Source of the DNA: Melitaea cinxia | Taxonomy: Eukaryota > Arthropoda > Insecta > Lepidoptera > Nymphalidae | DNA: 64,000 nt | Direction of reading: 5' to 3' | Assembly: GCF_905220565.1 (NCBI RefSeq) | Contig: NC_059408.1 | Location: 8,122,508-8,186,507 of the forward strand | Part shown: positions 25,125 through 35,807 of the stretch, piece after piece | How the letters are laid out: every line of letters begins with the position of its first letter | Position numbering within the stretch: the first letter of the stretch is position 1 | Position numbers and translations under genes: made by a program | Notes under the pieces: model-generated | What the model was told of the DNA's origin: nothing | The model's input: only the letters and a program-made list of their open reading frames with translations | Databases searched by the model: none

Positions 25125-25265
25125 TAGTCCCGTTTAAATTTGATCGATATCTGATGACTACTATTTGAGTATTCTTTAATGACGCGTATTTATTTACTTG
25201 ACTATTTTTTCGTTTACCCACGTTGTATTACTTGTGGATGTAAATGAAGTCTGTCTTTTTTCGTT
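25125..25265. mobile_element. Fragment of the AACCGACTTC element
   Basis: It shares GTATTACTTGTGGATGTAA and the GACTATTTTTTCG block with the right or left half of the element at 10045-10457, in opposite orientation. Confidence 0.5.
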
Positions 25266-25797
25266 TGCGATCACACACAATTCTTTGCTAAGCTAATTAC
25301 GTTATGCCTTACTTCCTAACCACTACTTGTATTATACTCTACTATACTACTCTCATTTTTATATTTTTTTTTTTCAATGTAAATTTTGTTAAAATTAAAT
25401 ATTTAATATAATCGTAATAAATCAAGCTACTTGCGATCTTTCATCTAAACTCCTGCTTAAACAATCAATATAAATTTATATAATATTTGTATTTCATATT
25501 GTCATTTTTACCTGGATTAAACTAAATGACAAAATAAAACAAAAAATGTCTAAAATCTAAATGGGATTATGATAAAAATGAATTCATATGCATTATTATA
25601 TTTATTTTGACATTAACTTAAATCAAATTATTCACTACTTTTAAAGTAATAATTTATTTAATTTATCAACAATCACTAATTCAATTTGCTCTATGTTCAA
25701 CAATAACAAGACAATATATATATATTTTATCTTGAACGCAACTTTATAGCCACTACCCACATGCGTATCCGGTAGCCATGTTACTTTAAAAAGTTAT

Positions 25798-25822
25798 CCT
25801 TTTCCGTTTTGTTGTCGAGAAA
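25798..25822 (+). promoter_or_regulatory. Probable TOP-like start of RpL13A mRNA
   Basis: A pyrimidine-rich tract, CCTTTTCCG, lies about 25 bases before the start codon. Ribosomal protein mRNAs typically begin at a C in such a tract and have short leaders. The exact start was not determined. Confidence 0.45.
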
Positions 25823-28800
25823 ATGACGGGCTTTAGTAATAAGGTGAGATAAAATTGGCATTTTTTTAAAGAATTAAGTATTTATAAAGTTAAATTTTAA
25901 TTTCTAAGTGAAGCCGTGATGTTTAAAATATTTCCAGTGAATAATTTTTGGTAATTGTATAGAAATTATGATAATTCGTGACATACACGTGCTGACTTGT
26001 TAGGAGTGTAGTGAATAAAATAATCTTAAAACGTGATTTGGCTCAACACTTTGCGTATATCTTTGCATATTTTCGCCGACTTTAGTTTTTTTCATTAAAC
26101 CTTAAAGATAATTGTAATATAATATTTATTTTTAAAATTGAGGTTATACTTGTATAGCGGTAATTGAGTGTTGTCAAATAAAATATTTCTTATAGTAGTG
26201 CGTTTGTTTTAGGCCATAGTTATCGATGGCCGTGGCCATCTGCTGGGCCGTTTGGCCGCAGTTATTTCCAAGGTTCTTTTGGAAGGGAACAAAGTTATTG
26301 TTGTGAGATGTGAACAACTTAACATCTCAGGAAATTTCTTCAGGTAAATGTGACTGAATAAGATTCATTTTATGAATTAAACAATTGTTTATAAAAAAAT
26401 AAGTAATATAAAACCTACTTTGATGTTCTGTTATATTTAATAAAAAAAAAATGCATTAAACATGCATGCGCACATTAGAAATGTGTTGTTAGATGCATGT
26501 TCAGATGATGTTGCTTTGGGTAATTTGCGACTGAAAGCTATCATGTTGCCACTTTGTTATTTTCTGATTTATTTTATTACATTATTCATATACACATGTC
26601 TATTCAACACAATTAACAATATCTTTATTAAAATTACAGGAACAAGCTGAAGTTCATGTCATTTTTGCGCAAACGCTGCAATGTGAACCCAGCGCGTGGA
26701 CCATTTCATTTCAGAGCTCCTTCAAAGATTTTGTGGAAGACTGTCAGAGGTAACGAACTTAATTTTAAGTAACAAATGATAGTTCTTGTTATTTATTATA
26801 AATCTAATTATTAAATGGTAAAGTTGAGGCGGTAAATAAATGTAGCATGGTCCCTTTAATTTGAATTAATAACATTTGTTTGAAGTACTGGAAAAAGAAA
26901 ATTATGTTTTTCTGAAATCTGTTCTTCACACACATAAGCTAGGAGTGATGTTTTTATCTTCATTTTTTTTTTTTTTCAATATCATGTAACCTTATTCTAA
27001 TTTGTTTAATATGTAATGTGTCTACAAATTATAAATGTTTACTAGTGTTTGACCATAACTGATTTTCAGTCAAAACTGAAACCGAAATTACAACCTTGGT
27101 CTCAGTTTCATCAACTTTTAAACAAATACTTGGACGTACACGATTTCGACTTTATATTTTAAATAATGAGTTCTTAAAAATATAACTGATAATTAAATAT
27201 CAATTTTTGAAGATATGGGTGCATAACATATTTACTAATCTCTCAGTCAATGGCATTCTTCTAGAAAAATTGAGTTTCAGTTTGGTTAAACTGGCCAAAA
27301 CCAAACTATATTGTTGTAATCATATGTTACTTATAAGAATTTTTTACTGTTTTTCTCAATCAAATTAGTTTCAATTATTTTGTATTATATTTTAGAACAA
27401 TTCTAATGATTATCTGTTATTCATTACCTACATTATTTGACATCTTGTGATAATTACTATATTTATGAAGCTAATTATAACTAAGTATTTATTTAATGTT
27501 CATAGATCTTGATTATAATCGAATGTTGTTTTTCTCAGGCATGATCCCACACAAAACTGAGCGTGGAAAGGATGCTCTTAGAAGGCTCCGTACTTATGAT
27601 GGATGCCCACCTCCATATGACAATCGTCGCCGTGTGGTTGTACCAGCTGCCCTGCGAGTCTTCTGTTTGAAACCTGGCCGCAAAGTAATTATATACTATA
27701 ATACGTATACTTAACAAAAATGTATTCTCTAAAATTTAAATTTATATGTTTTGATAAATTTTAAAGTACATTTGAATTTTTATACAAAAACAAGTAAAAA
27801 AATTCCTATTATATCTTATTTTTCTGCTATTATTACTACTGAGCTTAGAGTATGCTATTGCTTTCATCATTGAATATTTTGTATAGAATTACTTTGTTAT
27901 GGGCTGGTTTTATCGTTTTAAAGTTTTATTAATTTAGTATTACACAATATAACAAATTAACAATGAATTAAAACATAGCATTAGGTCCTCTGTAATACCT
28001 CTATAGAGTTAGTACAAAATTATAGTATAGAAATTATCATTATCCACCAGCCAATTATTAAAACAGTTGATTTTCGTAATCTTTGGTAGTAGTTTCTTCT
28101 ACAATAACTTTTTTATTTGTAAAATTATTGTATATTGTTAGGTGTTACAAAAGGTATTTTCTTATTGTTAGTTTTCATATGATGTTTTTATTTGGGTAAT
28201 TTGCGACTGAAAGTTATCAACTACTGTTGAAATTTAATAAAATTCTGACTATCAATAAGCTAAGCATCCCATACAGTCTGTACTCTTTTTTACTCATGTT
28301 TTAAATATTTTCAGTACTGTCATGTTGGCCGTCTATCTCACGAAGTCGGATGGAAATACCGTGATGTTGTCCGTAAACTGGAGGACAAGAGAAAGTTCAA
28401 GACCATCCATAAGGTTGCTTATGAAAAGAAACTGAAGGTATGACGCAGTCACCGTTATCTATAAAAACATTGTAGATTTCTTTTTATTTTTTATAAGCAG
28501 TCCCGGATTAATTGCAATATGAAATTTTGACACTGCTTAAATTTCAAATTAACAACATTTAATAATTCTTATTAGAAAATTTTTATTTGAATATATGCTT
28601 AATTAAATTTTATACACTAGACAGTTTGTTTAACAATTTGAATGTTAAAATAAAAGCATATTTTAGTGACTACTTTAACATGATGATTATATCAACTTAC
28701 CTACATTATTTGATGTTTATGAAAAGAAAATATACCTGATTATATTAAACTTAGAAACATTGAGACTCAAATAAAAATATGGATTGCTTACAATTTAATA

Positions 28801-28896
28801 TTTTTGTTGTAGAAAATCACCAAGGAAGCTGGAGAGAAGGTGGCAAAGGTTACAGCCCCCTTCAATGCGGTCATGCAATCCTATGGATACAATTAG
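25823..28896 (+). CDS. RpL13A: Ribosomal protein L13A (uL13)
   Basis: Six exons: 25823-25843, 26213-26343, 26640-26749, 27539-27684, 28315-28437 and 28813-28896 (stop TAG), all GT-AG, giving 204 residues, the normal family length. Typical uL13 segments are AIVIDGRGHLLGRLAAVISK near the N-terminus, RGPFHFRAPSKILWKTVRGM, IPHKTERGKDALRRL and YDGCPPPYDNRRRVVVP in the middle, and the basic C-terminal half ending MQSYGYN. It is a large-subunit protein of the cytosolic ribosome. The first coding exon holds only seven codons (MTGFSNK). Poly-A signal AATAAA lies at about 28918. Introns 2-5 carry candidate C/D snoRNAs. Vertebrate RPL13A likewise hosts snoRNAs U32 to U35. Confidence 0.97.
26500..26570 (+). 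ncRNA. Candidate C/D snoRNA in RpL13A intron 2 (18S guide, copy 1)
   Basis: C-box-like ATGATGT lies at 26505-26511 and D'-type CTGA at 26531-26534, directly preceded by GGGTAATTTGCGA. A further CTGA lies at 26564-26567. The 12 bases GGGTAATTTGCG are the exact complement of the conserved 18S segment CGCAAATTACCC. By the five-nucleotide rule the target is the first A of its AAA, probably the site known as A468 in human 18S. The same motif recurs in intron 4. No good terminal stem is visible here. Confidence 0.65.
27395..27478 (+). ncRNA. Candidate SNORD34-like C/D snoRNA in intron 3 (copy 1)
   Basis: A weak C box, ATGATTA, lies at 27406-27412. The guide ATTACCTACATTAT (27423-27436) is followed by D'-type TTGA at 27437-27440, and a C'-like TGTGATA at 27446-27452. 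The guide pairs with conserved 28S sequence AATGTAGGTAA. Vertebrate SNORD34, also an RPL13A intron RNA, has nearly the same guide and the same TTGA. The final D box is not clear (CTAA near 27471), so this copy may be decayed. Confidence 0.5.
28161..28259 (+). ncRNA. Candidate C/D snoRNA in RpL13A intron 4 (18S guide, copy 2)
   Basis: C box ATGATGT lies at 28179-28185, guide GGGTAATTTGCGA at 28194-28206, D' CTGA at 28207-28210 and D CTGA at 28245-28248. A terminal stem is formed by CTTATTGTTAG (28161-28171) and CTATCAATAAG (28249-28259), pairing at 10 of 11 positions. The guide is identical to that of the copy in intron 2. Confidence 0.75.
28672..28748 (+). ncRNA. Candidate SNORD34-like C/D snoRNA in intron 5 (copy 2)
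   Basis: C box ATGATGA lies at 28680-28686. The guide CTTACCTACATTAT (28696-28709) is followed by D' TTGA (28710-28713), then D CTGA at 28736-28739. A short stem, TTTAA with TTAAA, closes it. The guide complements 28S AATGTAGGTAAG; the five-nucleotide rule points to the U in AATG, the position assigned to SNORD34 and yeast snR62 (from memory). Confidence 0.75.
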
Positions 28897-29760
28897 GATT
28901 TAGGAAGTTATATAAAAAATAAACCTTTGGTTGCCCAAATTTTGTTTTATTGTGAATAATGTTCTGCCAATATATTTTATACCAAACAAAAGTACACTTT
29001 ATATTGTACATTTATTTAATAAGGGAAGTTAAAAATAAAATCCTACTAATGTTGTAAATTGTCATGATAGATATTTGTTACTCTTCGACGCAAGCTCCCG
29101 TAGTCTACCGCGGGGTTAAATTCAACCCGAGCACTCGCACACTGAGAAAAATAAACAAAATTTGTATTTTTTTGTAATTTACATATAATGGAATAATAGT
29201 AACAAACGAGAAAAAAAATATGCACAAAATTCAGCTCAGCTCCTACTGATTTTCGTTGATAGCAAGAAGGGCCTTAGCTTCATCTAACAGTTCTTTCGAT
29301 ATTGATGATTCGACTTTAAATGATGAAGTCTAAACTTTTTGTAATTATTACTTCGGGATTCTTGCGCGTCTTCGGTCAATTGTCCGATAGGTAAAGTATT
29401 TTATGCACGGACGAAAGTATATAATACCAATTATAACTATTTACGTACAGTTGGGCTGTACTATATGTGTATTCACCGAACTTTTTTGAATTAAATAGCC
29501 ATTCCAGATGACATAGTTTGTAGTATTATGTACATTCGTTTTATAAATTCTACGTCTACACCTATAATGTCTGCAGAGCAAAAGTAATTCTTAAAAAATC
29601 TCCGAGCTGTGTTTCCGTCATTACTATTTCCAGTGCCTTGTCGAGGTTTATCGACATTCAGTCCCATTTCCTCCCTAAACCGCTTTTGTACGAGTTTTTT
29701 CTTTTCGTCTTTGTTTTTTTTTTTTTTCAGGTGAAGTAGCTGACCACTTTTCAAAAGACA

Positions 29761-30084
29761 TCATTACAGCCTATACAGTCCACTGCTGGACATAGGCCTC
29801 CACAAGTTTACGCCAAAAATAGCGTGAACTCATGTGTTTTGCCCATAGTCACCACGCTGGGCAGGCGGGTTGGTGACCGCAGTACTGGCTTTGTCGCACC
29901 GAAGACGCTGCTGCCCGTCTTCGGCCTGTGTATTTCAAAGCCAGCAGTTGGGTGGTTATCCCGCCACCGGTCGGCTTTTTAAGTTCCAAGGTGGTAGTGG
30001 AACTGTGTTATCCCTTAGTCGCCTCTTACGACACCCACGGGAAGAGAGGGGGTGGCTATATTCTTTGGTACCGTAGCCACACAG
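29761..30084 (-). mobile_element. SINE-like element, family F, inside the transposase relic
   Basis: This is the inverted relative of the 4351-4678 element. It is flanked by a perfect 11-bp duplication, TTCAAAAGACA, at 29750-29760 and 30085-30095. That is a classic product of target-primed insertion. It interrupts the RAG1-like relic between the zinc-ligand part and the NDGNTARR part. Confidence 0.9.
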
Positions 30085-30849
30085 TTCAAAAGACAAGTTA
30101 TAAGAAATGTGTAAGATCATCTTCATACTCCTATTCCAAGCATGTAGTGGTAACAGTCCTTATTGAAATGAACTTTCGTTCACATCTCGTGTCCTAACTG
30201 CCTCTAAGTTATTCATTTGCCGAGGCCACCACAAACTGTACAAGAAGCGCTCGAACGAGTCTTAGTAAAAACTTGTGCCACTTTACCATCAATCATGGTT
30301 AAAAATAGGCCATGAGTAATTTCGATTACCTCGCCATTCTTATTTAACAGGGAGGGAGACAGATTTTGTTTTTTGATATCAGCCACAACAGACGCGGTTT
30401 TTTCAGGAGTTTCTTTGGCAAATTCTAACAATATAGGTCTGCAATATCTTACATATGAGCAAGTTTCATTCTTCCAAACAACAGTATTAGTTGTCTCATC
30501 TAAGTGTCTAATGGGTACAAGTGAAGCAAAAAAAAAGGTCATCTGATATTAAATCGCTTTCTTCGGGCAAAACTTGCTTGTATTCACTCTGTCCTGATGA
30601 CCCGTCACAACCCCATTTACAGAATAGTTTCAACTTTCTAAAACTGTTTTTGTAAACTGAATCAATTAGTAATATACGCGCCACAGTATGATCCAACAAG
30701 TCTTGCAGATTGACTTTTGCACTTATGTTAGTAATGGTTATGCTCGAATCTAGTGGGTAACACATCTTCTTCGCTTCGACTAAAGTTGGATAAGAAGGAA
30801 ACACTGAGCAGTTTTTGTCCGCCAAACTAAGTCGGAGTGTCCCACATCT

Positions 30850-31255
30850 GGGGGCACGGTAGTGCCCCAAAAAAAAAAACGAACGCTTACCGTCACGTAG
30901 GCGTAAAGTGAAAAATTTATTCACTTTTTATTAATTTTCTGTTATACAATAGTTCTACTAAAGAAAAAATAAAAAGAAGAAGAATAATTGATATACATAT
31001 AATACAAATAAAAATAAAAAGAGAAAATATATATATAAATGAGACAGGAAAGTCGTCATCTACAACATCGGCAGCCGGTAGTAACGAAACGGCTAAGCCA
31101 CATATTTTGACTAAGGTGTAGAGTTTGTGAAGTTAGGGCTTGTAGAGTTAGGGCCTGTAGAGTTAGAAGCTTGGCTCTACATGAGATTTGATATCTTTTT
31201 GACAGTGCGAGCCATATGATCTCGTCTTGGCAACATTTTACATGAAAATGTTTTT
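30850..31255 (-). mobile_element. Repeat inserted in the transposase relic
   Basis: This noncoding block on the minus strand contains CGTTTCGTTACTACCGGCTG, GATGTTGTAGATGACGACTT and TTTACGCCTACGTGACGG, then a T run and GGGGCACTACCGTGCCCCC, a hairpin-like end. It separates two parts of the relic. An internal GTAGAGTTAGGG-type unit repeats three times near 31125-31165. I recognise it as a common lepidopteran repeat, family uncertain. Confidence 0.5.
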
Positions 31256-31322
31256 GGTGGGATTGTTCTTTGTTAAGATCTAAGTCAATAAATGTCCCTA
31301 GTGCTTCCTCCTTTGAAAAAGG

Positions 31323-31554
31323 TGTAACGTCTTCAGAGTTCGCAGTAATGTATTTAAGATTTGATACAGATAAAGACAGAACCAAATAGAATATTGGCTT
31401 TATTCAACAATAAAATAAGACATAGTAAATAATTAGGTATTGATATTTTGACAGAATGACACTGATGATAATGTCATAGTATTATCTAATATTATAAAGA
31501 AGGTAATTAAATAACATGTAACCTTCATGCTTAACAAGGAGATCACATCATTCA
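31323..31554 (-). mobile_element. Probable gypsy 3' LTR
   Basis: On the minus strand a purine tract AAAGGGGGG (31563-31555) is followed by TGAATGATG, and the unit ends GACGTTACA, so it begins TG and ends CA over 232 bases. AATAAA lies inside (about 31399-31404 in complement). The 5' partner LTR is not in the window, so the limits are inferred. Confidence 0.55.
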
Positions 31555-32362
31555 CCCCCCTTTATGAAGAGACGTAATCTTGAAAGTGGGCTGGAGGTCT
31601 GCGTTCTCGAACAGAGCGACGAACTTGTACTCTCCACTTCTGGACTAGCAGGTGGAGCTTCGTTAGAAAGGACCGCCTCCATTTCTAATTGCTCTTCGTC
31701 GTCCGACGAGTCATCATCAACGGCCTGAGGTAGTGGCGCTAATGACCTATTAGAGACGGTGTCGTCTCTCGTCCATCCGCTAATCGAACGTAAGAATATT
31801 CAGGATTGCTTTGTAACAGCTGTACCTCTTCTACAGCCGGATCATATTTAGAACTCCTTACGTTCTTCTTCATATAAACAGGTCCGGGTGAATGAAGCCA
31901 AGTTGGTACAGATTGGCCGTTTATCGAGCGACGAGGATGGTTGAACATACGCTCATGCGGCGTTGCATTCGTTCCCGTACATAAGAGGGATCTTATGGAA
32001 TGTAGCGCTGGCAGCAAAGCTTTCTCCCAGTTAGCAACGTCTTCGTTATTTGATCTGAGATGTAATTGAATTGTTCGCCACAGCGTACCATTTAGTCTCT
32101 CAACCAAACCGTTTCCTTGGGGATTGTAAGGGGTGGTGCGACTGCAAGATGTTCCCAGTGAGGTTAAGAAATGTCTTATTTCATCCGATAAAAATTAACT
32201 TCCTCTATCGGAATGGATATAAGCCGGAGTACCAAACATAGAAAATAAATCTTTAAGGCAATTTATGACCGTTCCGGATGTCATATCTTTACAGGCATAC
32301 GCAAACGGAAAACGACTATATTCATCGATTATCGTTAAAATGTATCGGTTTTGAGTATTAGA
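31555..32362 (-). mobile_element. Ty3/gypsy retrotransposon, integrase remnant
   Basis: The minus-strand translation has the integrase core: NRYILTIIDEYSRFPFAYAC with the first Asp, GTPAYIHSDRGS with the second, then one stop codon (at about 32196), and NPQGNGLVERLNGTLW with the Glu. After it come LPALHSIRSLLCTGTNATPH, FNHPRRSINGQSVPTWL and a C-terminal segment near 31745. The DDE triad is readable but a stop lies between the second Asp and the Glu, and gag, protease and RT are absent. Its upstream end abuts a LINE directly. Confidence 0.85.
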
Positions 32363-33880
32363 TGGAATCGGCCCTTGTGAAACCGAACTGGTTATCTAAC
32401 AAAATCTTGTGCTTATCCAGGAATTTTGACAGAGACATGTTGAGATAACGTTCCAGGATCTTCGAAAAACCTGTAAGTATGGGTCTATAGTTGGATACGC
32501 TATCCTTGCTTCCTCCTTTATGTATGGAATGTACAATGGCCTTTTTAAAGGCAGTTGGGAAGACATCCTGAGAAATAAAAAGGTTTATGACGTGAGCTAA
32601 AGGTGCAGCAAGAACATCACAAGATAATTTAAGAACACGTGGCGGGATGTTATCCCAACCTGTGGCACAGTCACTGCGAAGCTTCATAATCAGCTTTTTA
32701 ACCTCAGCTACATCAATTGGGAAAATAACTAGTGAGTTAGGTAGAGATTTCTGTGAAGTGATGGCAATATTTGGTGGTCGAGGTAGTTTGGCTGCAAGAT
32801 TTTTACCCAAATTCACAAAGTACTCGTTGACCCTGTTCAAAGAGTGTTTTGGGTCACCCGAATCAGTAGGTTGGGGAAGTTCAATTGGAGGACTCTTTCT
32901 ATGCTTGGTGGATGTTACAGTTTTAATGATGTTCCACAAAGCCTTGGGGCTGTTTTGAGCCTTATGAAACTCCTGTTGCTCATAAGAAACTTTTAAATTA
33001 TGTAAAAGAGAATTACAAAAATTACGGTATCTAGTATATTGAGTTTTTAGACTAGCGTTGTTAGGGGATTCTCTAAGTTGAAGCTGCATTCGATTTCGTT
33101 TTCTTATACAGCGTAGAATTCCAGGGGTTATCCAGGGCCTAATAGTTTTGCTTTTGCGGGATACTTTCTTGACTAGCTTGTTTTTATTAACGGTTGTTTG
33201 AACAATGTCAACAAGAGCATTAGCGGCCGATTCGGGATTGTCATCATGCAATACAGAAGAAAAATCAGAACAGTCCAACTCTTCTTCATAATCTAAGGCT
33301 ACTATCATTTTATACATATTCTTAGTGATTGACCTACAGTCCGATTTTAATGACAGGACTAACAGATAATGGTCAGTAATATCGGTCACCATAACTGCTA
33401 CAGTAGCAATGTGCTTAGATTTTAAAAATATATGATCCAGACAATTGGCTACCCTAGTGGAGAGATGATGGGCTGGAAGAAGACCCAAGGAGGAGATCAA
33501 CGTCAAATATTCATTGGAGTGACGGCTTAGATTATTGATTTTTATGTCAATATTGATGTCTCCAATCAGAGCTATGGTGGGGCAATTTAAGGAGGAAATG
33601 AGTTCTTCAATACTACAAAAGAAACCATCTAATCTATCGTAGGATGGTGAGCGATAGATAGAGACCAAAACCGTGTTATCAATAGTCCATATAAGACAGT
33701 TAGCATCTAAAATTTTTGGTTCACAAACTAGATGCTTAAGATCTACTCTAACATAAAGTACGACGCCATCATTTTGAATTAAATTGTTTTGTGTACTGTA
33801 CCATTTTATATAATATAGGTGGGTCAAAGATGGCTTTCATCAAAACGTGGCGGGAATTAAAAATAACAACTGTCAATGTC
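32363..33880 (-). mobile_element. Jockey/CR1-like LINE: endonuclease and start of RT
   Basis: One long open frame of 489 codons on the minus strand. It has the endonuclease C-terminal part (VSIYRSPSYDRLDGFF, IALIGDINIDIKIN, CLDHIFLKS, TDHYLLVLSL), a linker, and RT domains 0 to 2 (SDCATGWDNIPPRVLKL, AIVHSIHKGGSKDSVSNYRP, DNQFGF). The frame is open, so insertion is fairly recent, but the element lacks its catalytic FADD and whole 3' half. It stops at the junction with gypsy integrase. Loss of the 3' side is unusual for LINEs, which are normally cut at the 5' side. Confidence 0.85.
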
Positions 33881-33954
33881 AAATTGTGAATGTTATCTCT
33901 CATTCAACGAGTCGTGACGACGACCATATAAATAACTATGAAACCATTTAATCA

Positions 33955-35270
33955 TGGATGGAGAAATATAGATTTAAGAACAGCCAGTAATATGTCGAAA
34001 TCTACTGTATTGAAGGAATTACTGGAGTCAAGCTATCTTAATACAGTTCATGGTTATCCATAGCCAATCTGATGTCATCAGTAATCTCAACCAAAGCAGT
34101 AGTCGTACTATGACGAGTTCGAAAACCCGATTGAAATGGATTCAGAAGGTTGTTTGAACAAAGAAAAAATTCAAGCTGATGATATAAAAGAGGTTCTAAA
34201 ACTTTAGAGAGGAATGGAAAAATGGAAATAGGTTGATAGTCACTAAGTGAAGAAGGATTGCTGGTAAAGCTTTAGATTAGGTAAAACTGAATTTCGGGAC
34301 CGTGGGGGGAAGGGGGGGGAGAGGGTGGGGAACGCTACCCCTGGTACCACTGTCACACCTCAGAACCCCATGGTTATGGAGATATCCATGGTTAAAGTTT
34401 TGAGGTTAGAAGAAGAATTTCGAAAGTTAGAGGAACGCTTGGCTCCGGCGCTGCGGGAAGTGCAGCCCTTCCGCCCCTGCGTGCGAAAACACGCTCACTC
34501 ATGCTCCGTTCCGCAGAGGAGGCTGGTCGCCTGTCAGTGGTCGCTGGTCAGCCGCTCCTGTACGCATTCGTTCGCGCGCTTTCGCATGGCGGCCGAGGGC
34601 TGCCCTCCCTCCGCGCCTCCGCGGCACAAAAAAAACACTCTAGGGGTAGGACAGACCAAGACCACGTGGACATTGGGGTGCTCCGATTCGGTTCTGGGTA
34701 TTTTTCGAATTTCTAAACCTATATTCTAGCACGCAATGTTACTAATTTTATAAGATTATTATGTCTGACGCGTTATTTTGTTTAAAAGTGTCGATTTGTC
34801 ACACAATGCAAACAGTACGAGCTCAAAGGTATTATAATAGCTTTAAATTCTTCTTCTAACCTCAAAACTTTAACCATGGATATCTCCATAACCATGGGGT
34901 TTTGAGGTGTGACAGTGTTACCTTGTATAGATTCCCCTACACCCTCCGCCCTCCACACCCAAAAACCCCATAATTCGGTTTTTCTAATTCGGTTTTACCT
35001 AGTCTAGATCTTAGCCGGATTGCTTTTTTCGGCAGAGGAATGAGGAGAAATTTGGGCGTCTTTCCAGGAAGAAGGGAATGTACTGGTCATAATGAAATTA
35101 TTGGAAATTGAAGTTAAGATTGGAATCAGATAATCAATAATAGGAATAATCAATAATAATAATTTTGCAGCTAATACTATCACAGCCGACAGCATCAGAA
35201 TTTATTGCTAAAATATTTTTCCTAATATCACATTCTGTTAATTGAAGAAAGGAAAATGAGGATACAACTA
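33955..35270 (-). mobile_element. Second LINE RT fragment, split by a foldback element
   Basis: On the minus strand, 35215-35005 gives STFPSSWKDAQISP (RT domain 1). After the inserted element, 34270-33955 gives LSDYQPISIFPFLSKVLEPL, NPFQSGFRTRHSTTTALVEI and DDIRLAMDN (domain 2). The two parts are consecutive parts of one RT, so the DNA at 34278-35001 was inserted. Stops show decay. Confidence 0.8.
34278..35001. mobile_element. Foldback-type DNA element with GC-rich core
   Basis: The ends are TAGGTAAAACTGAATT on the left and, read in reverse, TAGGTAAAACCGAATT on the right. Long inner arms (about 34351-34420 and 34845-34915) are inverted copies containing CCATGGTTATGGAGATATCC. Flanks CTTTAGAT and GTCTAGAT match at 6 of 8 positions, a candidate 8-bp duplication. 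The loop (34436-34640) is strikingly GC- and CpG-rich. No transposase is encoded. It cuts a LINE RT, which fixes its limits well. Confidence 0.8.
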
Positions 35271-35279
35271 ACATAAGTA

Positions 35280-35800
35280 TATGTGACACATTAAATATTT
35301 TAATAGTACAATAACAGTTAAACTATTTGTCTTGTTTCTTTATTTAAAACAATATAAATATTATGAAATAAAAAGATCAAAATCTAAAACGATAAAAAGT
35401 ACCAAAAGTTTACAATTTTTGAATTTAAAATATTATGTTAAAGGCAACGGACACGAGAACAACACGAGAGACACGAGGCATGGAGACGAGATACAGAAAT
35501 GACAGCAATCACACGTACTTAGTCTAAAACTAAATAATATAATTTAATTAATCGCTTAATATATACAAAAATACTAAGCGAATAAGAACAAGATAAATGG
35601 ACAATATCATTACATAGTATAAAACGAAGTTGCTTCCCGCTGTCTGTATGCTTAGATCTTTAAAAATACGCAACGAATTTAGATGCTGTTTTCTTTAGTA
35701 AATAGAGTGATTCCAGAGGAAGGTTTATAAGTATAATACATGCATAATATGACGCTTTCATAATATTTATAATGCTTTCTTTCGGCTTAAACCACTTCTA
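35280..35800. other. AT-rich spacer
   Basis: It includes GACACGAGAACAACACGAGAG, a short near-repeat near 35450. No gene was seen. Confidence 0.35.
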
Positions 35801-35807
35801 TGCAATA

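Larger units (their letters stand above)
29230..31323 (-). pseudogene. RAG1/Transib-like transposase relic, broken by insertions
   Basis: Pieces in order on the minus strand: FSKEEALGTFIDLDLNKEQ (about 31318-31260); LSLADKNCSVFPSYPTLVEA, then NLQDLLDHTVARILL and CKWGCDGSSGQSEYK (30840-30580); a CRPILLEFAKETPEK block and LTMIDGKVAQVFTK with SCTVCG (30440-30220); a KW-containing block and GTGNSNDGNTARRFFKN (29755-29550); LPIGQLTEDAQESRSNN (29398-29345); and a short tail to about 29240. CDG, MIDG and AQESR fit the three acidic positions of RAG1/Transib-type transposases. The RAG1 region around its catalytic Glu has a comparable ESGNK-type sequence. The relation is inferred from remembered family patterns. 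Frameshifts, stops and three insertions show it is dead. The N-terminal part is missing. Confidence 0.6.

Noticed and set aside
25910..26000. A fifth snoRNA in RpL13A intron 1
   Set aside because: GTGATGT and a later CTGA are present, but I could not match a guide to rRNA or find a stem.
32647..32958. Plus-strand 103-codon frame
   Set aside because: It is the shadow of the LINE endonuclease/RT frame on the minus strand.
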